Source: an uncultured Gammaproteobacteria bacterium
GTDB lineage: Bacteria > Pseudomonadota > Gammaproteobacteria > Steroidobacterales > GCA-2729495
Assembly (NCBI GenBank): GCA_937921935.1
Contig: CAKZWQ010000065.1
Span: forward strand, 1-57,448
Length of the DNA: 57,448 bases
Direction of reading: 5' to 3'
Numbering within the stretch: the stretch's first letter is position 1; each line of letters starts with the position of its first letter. Shown piece by piece: positions 42,395-50,725 of this stretch. Made by a program: the position numbers and the translations under genes. The notes beneath the pieces were generated by a model. It ran no database searches. It was not told the origin of the DNA and worked only from the letters and a program-made list of their open reading frames with translations.

Positions 42395-42796
42395 TTACTG
42401 CGACTGTTCGATCATGTAATCGACCAGCGATTTGATCTCGTCATCGGACAGATCGTTGCGCGCTCCCTTTGCCGGCATCACCGTCGTGCGCCCCTCATCG
42501 TCAATCGGTGCTTCGAATCCGGCGATTGCCAGCATGTAGACGGCTTCACGCCCCTTGGCCAGCCGAATCGCCCATTCTTCTTTATCGCCCGTAACCGGTG
42601 CTCCGCCCCCGCCGTTACCGTGGCATGGCTCGCAAGAACTGACATAAACCGGCGGCTTCGACTCGGCCGGAGTCTCAGAAGAGCAGGCAGCGAGCCCGCC
42701 AAGACAGAGTGCCAGGGCCATCAGCCCCAAATGGCGTGGCCAGTCGGCCGGCATACAGGAACCAGTCCCAGGCGAAATGGCAGGTCTGCGACGCAT
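42395..42796 (-). CDS. Cytochrome c lipoprotein
   Basis: A 133-residue haem protein. The start at 42796 has GGGGGAG six bases before. The signal region ends with a lipobox (LAAC, Cys38), so the protein is anchored by lipid in the membrane facing the periplasm. Haem attachment is Cys55-x2-Cys58-His59 (CEPCH) and the axial Met lies in TTVMPAKG. The sequence ends in a typical helix (LSDDEIKSLVDYM). As first gene of the PQQ operon it is the likely electron acceptor of the PQQ dehydrogenase. Confidence 0.92.
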   Translation of the reverse strand: MRRRPAISPGTGSCMPADWPRHLGLMALALCLGGLAACSSETPAESKPPVYVSSCEPCHGNGGGGAPVTGDKEEWAIRLAKGREAVYMLAIAGFEAPIDDEGRTTVMPAKGARNDLSDDEIKSLVDYMIEQSQ

Positions 42797-43093
42797 GAGT
42801 TCTCCCCCGTTTTTCTTTTGCAGAAGTTATCGCGCGCGGCAGCGCTTCGCGATACTCCTTCCCCCGTTCAGCCGCATCCGTTTCAGCGGAACCACCTAAC
42901 TTTGCCAGAAATCCCCTGATTGGCCGTTCCGCCCCGGGCTGTGCGCCCACCAAGCGGTTCAGTCCCGGACTTGGGGCTGGTGGTGCGGTGAGGCTTTGCT
43001 CTAGGATTAGGTTTGCATTGGTCTGGGCTCTGGGGTCGCGGGCCACAGCCGGTGGCTGGGGAGCTGCCAGCCATAACAAAACGGGGGAAAGCG

Positions 43094-43483
43094 ATGAGCA
43101 CCTACGGCAAATACAACCTGGTCGCCATGCTGGCCGTGCCTTTGTTCGCCATGGTCGCGTCGGTGATCGTCTTCGGGGTGCGACTGGACACGCAGATCTT
43201 CGTCTTCATCACCAATGCCATTCCCATGCTGATTGGCGGTGCGGTTTCCGGATTGTTGCTGCGCGCAGCGAACCGCACGGGCAAGAGCCGGACAGTGGCT
43301 CTGTGGCCGATCCTGGTCCCCGCCGCGGCCGGCCTGTTGTGGTACTTGATCCTCCTGCTGTCCTCGGGATCGGATGACGGCCGGGAGTTTTTTGCCGGTC
43401 CGTTCTATTTGCTGGCTGGCGCGGTGCTGATGTCGGTAATTGCTGCAATCGCGAGCCTTTTTGCGAAGCCGCAAACTGGGTAA
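43094..43483 (+). CDS. Small three- or four-helix membrane protein
   Basis: A 129-residue hydrophobic protein. The ATG at 43094 has GGGGGAAA just before it. Four hydrophobic stretches are visible (near 9-29, 38-57, 72-92 and 106-122). I do not recognise a family and no motif suggests catalysis. It is divergent from the PQQ operon (297 bases between) and is followed 144 bases later by the lipoprotein gene, so membership of that operon is open. Confidence 0.75.
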   Translation: MSTYGKYNLVAMLAVPLFAMVASVIVFGVRLDTQIFVFITNAIPMLIGGAVSGLLLRAANRTGKSRTVALWPILVPAAAGLLWYLILLLSSGSDDGREFFAGPFYLLAGAVLMSVIAAIASLFAKPQTG

Positions 43484-43627
43484 GGGGCTGATATATATCG
43501 CCCGCGCGTTGGCGGGCACCTTGGCGGGGGCTTGCGAGCTTGTCGCCGCGGGGTATGGTGATGACTTGCGTGTCGGCGCGAAACGGATGCCGCGCGCAGG
43601 ATTGTGGTAGCCCGGGAGGGGGTTTGC

Positions 43628-44329
43628 ATGATCAGAAATTCAATTGTGGTCCTTGGGGCGGTCCTGCTGGCATCAGCTTGCGGAGCACCTGAGACACCAG
43701 AGACATCAGCGACGGGGGGCCAGCAGGCTGCAGATGCACCCCTGATGAAATATTCATACACCGGCGCGCCTTTCACCGTGATTACCGGCGTGAAGCCGCC
43801 ATGGACCACCGAGTCGCGAGTAACCGGCCATTTTGTCGTACCCGAGCTGCCGCCGAACTCCAATATCGACTTTCTCGATCCGGACATCGACTTTCCCTTC
43901 GTGAATCTCCCGAAAGAATTCTCCTTTAGCGACGGCGCCCGGAGCATTACCCATGCCGACATAGTTAATGTCATGAAGAACACGGGTGACCGCATCGATC
44001 CGACTACCCACGAGGTGCGGGCGTTCTCCGTGTCGACGGACGCAGACGGCAATGTCGTGAAATGGGACATGCTGTTCGTCCATGACGTGCGTCGCAATAC
44101 GTTTCTGACCGCACATAACGGCGGCATCTACGGTCAGGACCTGGTGGAAGTGGACGCGACGCACTTTGGTTGCGTCGCAACCGAGAAATGCACCGCCAAC
44201 GCGAACTACACGAGCCAGGGTTCGGTGTTGCCTGATACCCAGTCCCCGGGCAAGTGGACGAAAGAACCCTGGATCGAGCCGGACGATTCGCCTGGCGAGC
44301 AGGTTGCTGACGCAGGAGACGGATCATGA
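43628..44329 (+). CDS. Lipoprotein of unknown function next to the di-haem enzyme
   Basis: A 233-residue protein; the ATG at 43628 has GGGAGGG eight bases before it. The signal peptide ends in LASAC, a lipobox. The mature part has no recognisable domain. It contains a DPDIDFPFVNLPKEFSF stretch, several Trp and Pro, and a Cys pair (GCVATEKC) near the C-terminus. Its stop overlaps the start of the di-haem oxidoreductase (ATGA, 44326-44329), so it is translationally coupled to it and is probably its partner. Possibly a haem-enzyme docking or substrate protein. Confidence 0.75.
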   Translation: MIRNSIVVLGAVLLASACGAPETPETSATGGQQAADAPLMKYSYTGAPFTVITGVKPPWTTESRVTGHFVVPELPPNSNIDFLDPDIDFPFVNLPKEFSFSDGARSITHADIVNVMKNTGDRIDPTTHEVRAFSVSTDADGNVVKWDMLFVHDVRRNTFLTAHNGGIYGQDLVEVDATHFGCVATEKCTANANYTSQGSVLPDTQSPGKWTKEPWIEPDDSPGEQVADAGDGS

Positions 44330-45792
44330 GTCGCGCACGAATCAGAGCCGCTAGCTTCGTGACGCTCGGTGCTGCTTGCACCGTCATCGTGCTAGCGTTA
44401 ACCGGCCAGACGCTCGATGCAGCAGTCGACGATGCCGCAACAGGCGATCTGCGGGCCGAGATGCTCGCGCGGCCACTGACGCCGAACCTCGGCGGCGACG
44501 GCACGGTGGATACGAGCGGTCCGCGGGCGTTCCGCTCGATCGTTGCTAATGCAGACAACTCGCTGGTGCAGCCGTTCCTGTTCGGCCAGCGTATCTTCGA
44601 CGTGGTCTGGGATCACGAACCGGTTATCAATCCTACGATCGACGGGCTCGGCCCGATGTTCAATCGCACGGCCTGTCGCGAGTGCCATGAGGGCAACGGC
44701 CGAGGGCACCCACCCGAGTACGTGGGTCAACCAATGAAGTCCATGCTGATCCGACTCAGTGTCCCGGGCGAAGATCAGCATGGCGGACCCAAGCCGGTGC
44801 CGAATTACGGCGACCAGTTGCAGGACCGCGCGGTCAAGGGCGTTCAGCCGGAAGGTCGCGCGATCATCGAGTATGAAGAGATCCCGGGAACCTTTGGCGA
44901 CGGCACGCCCTATTCACTGCGCAAACCGACGCTGAAATTTGTGGACACGGCCTATGGCGATCTGCCATCCGACATGCTGGCATCGCCGCGCGTCGCGCAG
45001 CCAGTCATCGGTCTCGGGTATCTGCAGGCGATCCCGGATGAAACGCTGCGCGCGCTGGAAGATCCGGACGACGCCAACGGCGACGGGATCTCTGGGCGCG
45101 TCAATATGGCCTGGGATGCCGTCACCCAGACGATGATGCCGGGGCGGTTCGGCTGGAAAGCCAACGTGCCGTCACTGCGTCACCAGAGCGCGGGCGCCGC
45201 GCTTGGCGACATGGGTCTGACCTCTCCGGTATTCCCGGCAGAACTGTGCGAAGCCGGGCAGGCCGATTGCATCGCCGAAGCATCCCGGATCGCCGAGACA
45301 GGCGATTCACCGGACTTCCTCGAGGAAATGCTGACGCCGACCGAGTGGTACATGTACCTGATCGCCGTGCCGCGCCAGCGTAGCCCGGAAGAGCCGGCCG
45401 TCCAGCGCGGTGAACAACTTTTCCGCGGTGCCGGTTGCGTTGGCTGTCACATGCCGACGCTCGAAACGGGTGTCGGCAAGTTCCCGTCGCTGTCTAACCA
45501 GCAGATCCACCCATTCACGGACCTGCTGGTGCACGACATGGGTGAGGGGCTGGCGGACGGCCGACCCGACTTCGGGGCGAGCGGTCGCGAGTGGCGCACG
45601 GCGCCCTTGTGGGGCATCGGCCTGACCTACGACGTCGGCGCAGAGGAGACCTATCTGCACGACGGTCGTGCGCGCAGCATCCCCGAAGCTGTGTTGTGGC
45701 ACGGCGGTGAAGCCGAAGGGCCGCGCGAAGTCTTCAGGAATATGAGCAAGGACGAGCGGGACGACCTGCTGGCCTTCCTGGGTTCGATTTAA
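44326..45792 (+). CDS. Di-haem oxidoreductase (DHOR, putative peroxidase family)
   Basis: A 488-residue exported enzyme of the DUF1111/DHOR group. An N-terminal signal or anchor (residues 11-28) precedes two haem sites: Cys117-x2-Cys120-His121 (CRECH) and Cys371-x2-Cys374-His375 (CVGCH). WKANVPSLRHQSAGAALGDMG and TAPLWGIGLT are conserved in the family. Related proteins are periplasmic di-haem oxidases/peroxidases related to MauG. It may oxidise a substrate or modify a partner. It is coupled by a four-base overlap to the lipoprotein upstream and followed by the exported hydrolase (38 bases) and the PQQ sugar dehydrogenase. The substrate is unknown. Confidence 0.92.
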   Translation: MSRARIRAASFVTLGAACTVIVLALTGQTLDAAVDDAATGDLRAEMLARPLTPNLGGDGTVDTSGPRAFRSIVANADNSLVQPFLFGQRIFDVVWDHEPVINPTIDGLGPMFNRTACRECHEGNGRGHPPEYVGQPMKSMLIRLSVPGEDQHGGPKPVPNYGDQLQDRAVKGVQPEGRAIIEYEEIPGTFGDGTPYSLRKPTLKFVDTAYGDLPSDMLASPRVAQPVIGLGYLQAIPDETLRALEDPDDANGDGISGRVNMAWDAVTQTMMPGRFGWKANVPSLRHQSAGAALGDMGLTSPVFPAELCEAGQADCIAEASRIAETGDSPDFLEEMLTPTEWYMYLIAVPRQRSPEEPAVQRGEQLFRGAGCVGCHMPTLETGVGKFPSLSNQQIHPFTDLLVHDMGEGLADGRPDFGASGREWRTAPLWGIGLTYDVGAEETYLHDGRARSIPEAVLWHGGEAEGPREVFRNMSKDERDDLLAFLGSI

Positions 45793-45830
45793 GTCTGCGC
45801 TTAAGTCGTCGCTTCTTGCACACCAAGACC

Positions 45831-46811
45831 ATGAGCCTGCGGCCAAGCAACAGTATCTTGCTGTTGCTTGCCGTGGCTCTATTCTGGTCGCCGCTGCCTG
45901 CCGCGGAAATCTACAAGGAAGATCCGGGGCCTTACGAGGTCACAACCCTGAACAAGGTGGTACTCACGGATCCCGAGCAAGAGCGGGACGTGACCCTGCG
46001 CGTGATCTTTCCAAAAGGGGAAGGGCCGTTTCCCCTGGTGGCCTATTCCACGGGTATGTTCTGTGTGCCGCAGCTGTACGACCGGATCCTGACCCACTGG
46101 GCGTCGCATGGCTACGTGGTGATTCAGCCGAATCATCTCGACTCGCCCAACAACGAAGAGTCACTGAAGCCTGCGCAGTACGACATCGTGCTGGCTTCCC
46201 GGGCACGGGACATGGGCTTCATCCTCGACTACCTCGACGAAATTGCCGCTGCCGCAGAAATCGAGGGGCGGATCGATGCTTCGCGGGCTGCGATCAGTGG
46301 CCACTCATTCGGTGCGGTGATCTCGATGATCAAGACGGGCCTTTACGTGAAGGAGTACTACAAGGGCCCCTGGGGTGATCCCTACGATGATCGTTTCGAC
46401 GTGGCGGTGCTGATGAGCGGTGTTGGCTACGGCATGAAAGAGATCGAGGACAACGCCTTCGAGGGGCTGCGCAAACCCCTGATCGCCACTGGTGGCTCTA
46501 ACGACGTGGGCCGCGTTAATCCCGGCGGCATGACCGGCACGGAATGGCGCATGCAACCCTTCCTGCTCGCACCCATCGAGGGCGATAACTACTCGGTCAT
46601 TACCGAGGGCACGGATCACTACATGGGCGGTTTGATCTGCAACGACAAGATGGGTGGTGAGCCTGACTACGAAGCCGTCCGGGTAGTGCGGGCCATGACC
46701 ACGGCCTTCCTGGATGCATATATCAAAGACGATGCGCAGGCGATGGATTACCTGCGCGCCACGGATCTGTCAGCCAGCACTAATGGCTACGCCAGGCTTA
46801 GGCAGCGATAG
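45831..46811 (+). CDS. Exported alpha/beta hydrolase (dienelactone-hydrolase-like)
   Basis: A 326-residue secreted protein with ATG at 45831 (a TTG at 45816 also fits). The signal peptide runs to SPLPAA. The core begins PFPLVAYSTGMFCVPQLYDRI, with LTHWASHGYVVIQPNHLDS typical of PAF-acetylhydrolase/dienelactone-type enzymes. The nucleophile is Ser in SGHSFGAV, the acid Asp likely in GGSNDVG and the His in EGTDHYMGG. It should cleave esters or lactones outside the cytoplasm. Paralogue: 49134-50141 on the other strand, with GHSFGA, GPWGDPYDDRF/GPWGEPYDERF and AMTTAFLDAYIK in common. Placement between a di-haem oxidase and a PQQ dehydrogenase suggests hydrolysis of an ester formed or released in the same pathway. 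Confidence 0.88.
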   Translation: MSLRPSNSILLLLAVALFWSPLPAAEIYKEDPGPYEVTTLNKVVLTDPEQERDVTLRVIFPKGEGPFPLVAYSTGMFCVPQLYDRILTHWASHGYVVIQPNHLDSPNNEESLKPAQYDIVLASRARDMGFILDYLDEIAAAAEIEGRIDASRAAISGHSFGAVISMIKTGLYVKEYYKGPWGDPYDDRFDVAVLMSGVGYGMKEIEDNAFEGLRKPLIATGGSNDVGRVNPGGMTGTEWRMQPFLLAPIEGDNYSVITEGTDHYMGGLICNDKMGGEPDYEAVRVVRAMTTAFLDAYIKDDAQAMDYLRATDLSASTNGYARLRQR

Positions 46812-46844
46812 TCCCTTCTCTGCGGCTCCGGGATTGATAGCGGC

Positions 46845-47972
46845 GTGCTGTCAGTAGTCCTGGCTGCAGCCACGCACGTGGTATCCGGTGCGAGCCCGCA
46901 GACAACCGCATCGCCCCCCGAGGTATTCAGCTTCGAGTCCGCGGGCATGCAGCTGCAGGTCGAAGAGGTACACAAGGCCGACGGTGTGGTCTGGGCCATG
47001 GACTTCATCGACGAGCAGACCATGGTCTTCACGCTGCGCGATGGCCAGTTGCAGCTGATGGACTTGCAGGATTTTTCGGTGACATCAATCCCCGGTGCGC
47101 CCGAGGTGCAGGTGTCATCTAGTGGCGGATTGTTCGATGTCATGGTCGATCCGGACTTCGAGAATAATCGCCAGCTTTATTTCACCTACGTAAAGGCGGT
47201 AGCTGCTGGTGGCGCGACGGTGGCAGCGCGCGGCCGACTGAAAGATGGCAGGGTAGTCGGCTTGGAAGACCTGTTCGTCGCCAACAATGCGAGCGACGAA
47301 CTCGCACACTTCGGCTCGCGTATCGTGATGGATGACGATCGTTTTATCTACATCACCGTGGGCGATCGTCACATTCCGAACAATGCACAAAATTTGAGCA
47401 GTCACGGTGGCAAGGTCATTCGCCTGCACGATGATGGCCGTGTTCCGGAGAGCAATCCCTTCGCCGGTCGGGACGATGCGGCGCCCGAGATCTGGACCTT
47501 TGGCCATCGCAATCCGCAGGGCCTGACTATCGATCCGGCGAGCGGGCGGATCTTTGAACAGGAACACGGCCCCACGGGCGGCGACGAGATCAACATACTC
47601 GTTAGAGCTACCAATTACGGCTGGCCCGTCATTACCTACGGCAAGAACCTGTGGGGTGGTCAGGAGGCAGAGGGTACGGCTCGCGAGGGCATGCAGCAGC
47701 CTTTCAAGTACTGGGTCCCGGGTAATGCGCCGACGGGGCTGAACTTTCTTAACGGTGATCGCTACCCCGGGTGGCAGGGCAACCTGTTCGTGGCGACCTT
47801 GCGAGGTCCCATCGAGCGAATCCAGTTGGAAGATGGTGTGATCGTGGCCGAGGAAAGGCTGTCGCTAAAACCCATGGATCGCATTCGCGACATCGTCTCA
47901 GGGCCCGATGGCCTGTTGTACTTCGCCACCGAATCCGGTCGGATTGCCAGGATCGTGCCGCAAGGCAACTGA
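46845..47972 (+). CDS. PQQ-dependent sugar dehydrogenase (soluble GDH/YliI-like)
   Basis: A 375-residue beta-propeller enzyme, GTG start at 46845, 33 bases after the hydrolase stop. The short N-terminal stretch (VVLAAATHVVSGA) can act as a signal peptide. Family features: DGVVWAMDFIDEQTMVFTLRDGQL, SGGLFDVMVDPDFENN, ELAHFGSRIVMDDD with the histidine and arginine, EIWTFGHRNPQGLT and EHGPTGGDEINI. It oxidises aldoses or related alcohols with PQQ in the periplasm. This is the fifth gene of the rightward unit beginning at 43094 or 43628. There is no PQQ biosynthesis gene in the window. Confidence 0.9.
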   Translation: MLSVVLAAATHVVSGASPQTTASPPEVFSFESAGMQLQVEEVHKADGVVWAMDFIDEQTMVFTLRDGQLQLMDLQDFSVTSIPGAPEVQVSSSGGLFDVMVDPDFENNRQLYFTYVKAVAAGGATVAARGRLKDGRVVGLEDLFVANNASDELAHFGSRIVMDDDRFIYITVGDRHIPNNAQNLSSHGGKVIRLHDDGRVPESNPFAGRDDAAPEIWTFGHRNPQGLTIDPASGRIFEQEHGPTGGDEINILVRATNYGWPVITYGKNLWGGQEAEGTAREGMQQPFKYWVPGNAPTGLNFLNGDRYPGWQGNLFVATLRGPIERIQLEDGVIVAEERLSLKPMDRIRDIVSGPDGLLYFATESGRIARIVPQGN

Positions 47973-47977
47973 ACGTC

Positions 47978-47995
47978 GGCTTTCGGCCAAAAGCC
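47978..47995. terminator. Weak stem-loop between convergent genes
   Basis: GGCTTT and AAAGCC pair around a six-base loop between the stops of two convergent genes. The stem is short and there is no T tract. Confidence 0.25.
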
Positions 47996-48020
47996 TAAAT
48001 GCCCCTGCCTGCGGTCGTAT

Positions 48021-48926
48021 TCAGGCTCTGCTACGACGCATCCAGCCGAGCAACCCTAAAGCCGAACCAAACAACCAGAATGCGGCGGGGACCGGCACAG
48101 GTGACAGGCTAAAGCTGGCCGTGGGCACGTAACTCGTGATCCAGTCCTCGTAATAGGCGGTGGACATTCCAACGGTCCAGTACCCATCAGACCATTCAGG
48201 TGTCCCGGCTGGATTGAGCAGATCGTTCTCGTCGAATATGAACGAGTTGATGCCGGCTACTACTTCACCGTCGCCGTAATCGAGCCACATGGCACCACCA
48301 CTATCGCCGGGTGCGCCGCCTGTCGTGCTAAAGGTGCACAGGAACATGCTGAGAGAACAGTCGTAAGGAAAACCTGGGTCAAAGCCAGGTGCCGGGGGGC
48401 CGAAGGGATCTGTCGCGGCAGCGCCAAACCGGCGAAGTATCGGTTCATTGGGATCCAAAGCGCCATCGACAGCAGTCAGGCCATATCCAGTCAGAGTTGC
48501 CGTCGTCGGCAAGCCTAAGTCGACATCGACGTTCGATAACGTGGCGAAGGAAGCATCGACAACGCCCGGGATCGGGACAACAGGATCAATCGCTGACAGC
48601 TTGATTAACGCCAGATCGTCGTGGAACTGACCGGCAACATAGTTATGGTGAGGAATAACCTGATCGATAAAAAAGTAGACGCCTTCAGCGCCAGTATTGG
48701 GATCGCCCATGACGATGAATGCTGGTGAGTCATCGACCACATGTGCGGCTGTCAACATCCATTGGGAGTCAAGGGCAACGACGCTACCCAGGGTTCCGCC
48801 CGATCCAACTAAGTAACCTACCGATGAGTAGGTATTGGACGCATCTATGCTTCCAAGGACAATTGCTTGTGCATTAGAAGTGAGTGCCAGGCAAAGGAAA
48901 CAGTATCGGATTATTTTTTTTATCAT
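48021..48926 (-). CDS. Trypsin-like serine protease with PEP-CTERM-type tail
   Basis: A 301-residue exported protein. I chose ATG at 48926 (GGAAG seven bases upstream), which opens a normal signal peptide (MIKKIIRYCFLCLALTSNAQA). The chymotrypsin-fold triad is visible: His in LTAAHVVDD, Asp in HDDLALIKL, Ser in GAPGDSGGAMW. Two Cys near the active site (CSLSMFLC) may bridge. The tail reads VPVPAAFWLFGSALGLLG then WMRRSRA: the VPxPAAFW variant of the PEP-CTERM/VPxP signal. It would be a surface-displayed or released endopeptidase, processed by an exosortase encoded elsewhere. It is convergent with the PQQ sugar dehydrogenase (48 bases between). Base use is A+T-richer than neighbours. Confidence 0.9.
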   Translation of the reverse strand: MIKKIIRYCFLCLALTSNAQAIVLGSIDASNTYSSVGYLVGSGGTLGSVVALDSQWMLTAAHVVDDSPAFIVMGDPNTGAEGVYFFIDQVIPHHNYVAGQFHDDLALIKLSAIDPVVPIPGVVDASFATLSNVDVDLGLPTTATLTGYGLTAVDGALDPNEPILRRFGAAATDPFGPPAPGFDPGFPYDCSLSMFLCTFSTTGGAPGDSGGAMWLDYGDGEVVAGINSFIFDENDLLNPAGTPEWSDGYWTVGMSTAYYEDWITSYVPTASFSLSPVPVPAAFWLFGSALGLLGWMRRSRA

Positions 48927-49070
48927 ATCCAGTCTTCCTGCTTTACCGGCTGCTTTATGGAAAATATTTAGACACCGGGGCGCCATGAAGACAAAGCGCG
49001 CAACATATAACAACAGACTTTATAGAAAGACACTACCGATCAGAGCACACTTTTTCATAATCGGTGAAAT

Positions 49071-49121
49071 AAGGTCGAACCAAATTTCTTGGAATGAAAG
49101 GCAGAAAACGCGGTTCGACTC
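49071..49121. repeat. Degenerate REP-like inverted repeat, copy C
   Basis: AGGTCGAACC and GGTTCGACT form the same outer pairing as copies A and B, with a different, less well conserved spacer. It lies between the protease and the hydrolase gene. Confidence 0.4.
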
Positions 49122-49133
49122 CAATTACGCTGA

Positions 49134-50141
49134 TCAGCGGTGCCGATAGTCAAGCCGTCCGTTTGTGATGGCGGCCATATCCGCAGTCAGCAGAAACTCC
49201 CTGGCCGCCGGGTCCTCCTTTATATAGGCATCCAGGAAGGCCGTGGTCATGGCGCCGACTATGGTGATCGCCCCCGGGTCCGGCTCACCACTGTCTTCGC
49301 GCTTGCACAGCAGGCCACCGAGGAAGTGATTGGCGTCGGTCAGGATGACGGAGTATTTGTCGCCGGCGGGTGACTGCTGGTAGGTAATGCGCCGGAACTC
49401 CGCCGGCGACATGGATGGGTCATAGCCGCGTCCCACATCGGCTGTGCCACCCGTCGCCATCAGCGGCAAACGCAGGTTGCTGTAGGGATTCTCGCCCAGT
49501 TCCGGGCCGTCGCCCGGGGCGCTAAGGACAATCAGTGCCTGGAAGCGCTCGTCGTAGGGTTCCCCCCAGGGTCCCTGGAACTCCGGCTTGACCTTTACGC
49601 CGGCTTTCATGGATGCGATGCCGGCGCCGAATGAATGTCCGGCTACCGCCCGGCCTTCCGGCGCGATCCGCGACGCGATATTGGCCTGCTGACCTATGTC
49701 ATCCAGTGCATCCAGCGCGAAGGATACATCGCGAAGGCGCGTCGGCATCAGCATGTCCATGTTGCTTCGGTCAAAGGGTTTAGCATTGTCGGGCGAGTCC
49801 ATATGGGTTGGCTCGATTACCACGTAACCATGGGATACCCAGTGCGCGGTGATCCCGTCATAGGTACGCGCCGCACAGAAGCCGCCTGAAGAAAAGGCCA
49901 CGACTGGAAACGGACCGTCACCATCGGGGTACAGGACACGAAAAGAAACCTCGCGCTGCTGAACCGGGTCTGTCACCACAATGTTGTCCGCAACCTTCAC
50001 ATCGAAGGTGCCCTGTCCGGCCTTGTACAGTGACTCACCACTGGCATTGATGGTTAGCAACGCCAAGATAGTTGCCGCAAGCCGCACCGGGGACCGACCT
50101 GTTAGCGGCAAACGGCCTCCCAAACGTCCCTTAGATTGCAT
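49134..50141 (-). CDS. Exported alpha/beta hydrolase (dienelactone-hydrolase-like), paralogue
   Basis: A 335-residue secreted protein; start ATG at 50141 with GGAGG five bases upstream. The first 36 residues are basic then hydrophobic (RLAATILALLTINASG), a signal peptide. The fold is the same as for 45831-46811: DPVQQREVSFRVLYPDGDG, HWVSHGYVVIEPTHMDSPD, Ser in AGHSFGAG, GPWGEPYDERF, Asp in GGTADVG and His in DANHFLGG. Both have a cysteine after the nucleophile region and LCK/ICN near the end that may form a disulfide. It is divergent from the gene at 50726 and convergent with nothing. Duplication probably predates the present layout, as the two copies share motifs rather than long identity. 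Confidence 0.88.
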   Translation of the reverse strand: MQSKGRLGGRLPLTGRSPVRLAATILALLTINASGESLYKAGQGTFDVKVADNIVVTDPVQQREVSFRVLYPDGDGPFPVVAFSSGGFCAARTYDGITAHWVSHGYVVIEPTHMDSPDNAKPFDRSNMDMLMPTRLRDVSFALDALDDIGQQANIASRIAPEGRAVAGHSFGAGIASMKAGVKVKPEFQGPWGEPYDERFQALIVLSAPGDGPELGENPYSNLRLPLMATGGTADVGRGYDPSMSPAEFRRITYQQSPAGDKYSVILTDANHFLGGLLCKREDSGEPDPGAITIVGAMTTAFLDAYIKEDPAAREFLLTADMAAITNGRLDYRHR

Positions 50142-50725
50142 CGCAGCCTCCGCCCATCCTTAAAATCACCTGAAAACACCTTTCCTTTATTGCCCTGTGT
50201 CGGGCCACAATACCGCTGAGAATCAATCTCGCAGACGACCAAAAAATACAAATCCCCAGCGCGGATAACGCTGATGATGCGTAGCTGCATCGCGTAAGTC
50301 CACCGTTGTCAGAAGTACGCGTTCTAGCAGGCGTTTACCCTCGTGTTTCACCCCCTTCAAAACCCTTTAAACAAGGTTTTGCGTCGCCTAAAGATAAACT
50401 GGATCAGACCCCGGATTTGGGCGGGCTTGTAGTTGATCGCTTTTTCGGTGTGCCACCAGAATCCAAATTGTCTGCTGATGTTCACACAGTTCCAGTTGCG
50501 ACATAAGCGTAGTTACGCCATGAAAAGGAGAGCTAACTGTGATGCATTTCACACTCTTTTCCAGCAGCCACTCGTTATGTCTGCGGCTTAATGAACACCG
50601 AAGCTAGCAGCCAATTATGACAACGTTCTAACTCTTCAACTGAAATGCATTGATTCTTCATGCAACGAAGACAAGCCGTCTATTAAATAGCGTTATCAAT
50701 AAAATAATAACTAAGAGGGCGGATC
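50142..50725. other. Intergenic region, 584 bases
   Basis: No gene is supported. A short frame from 50306 to 50506 has no family features. A seven-base stem (CAAAACC/GGTTTTG, 50358-50381) with a ten-base loop is visible. From about 50520 the stretch is A+T-rich and must hold the promoter of the rightward gene at 50726. A single GGATCAGACCCC half-site near 50401-50412 resembles the arms of the repeats without a partner. Confidence 0.35.

Noticed and set aside
49108..49122. GGTTCGACTCC resembling a tRNA T-loop
   Set aside because: No acceptor stem, D-arm or anticodon arm could be placed around it; it is one arm of the degraded hairpin repeat.
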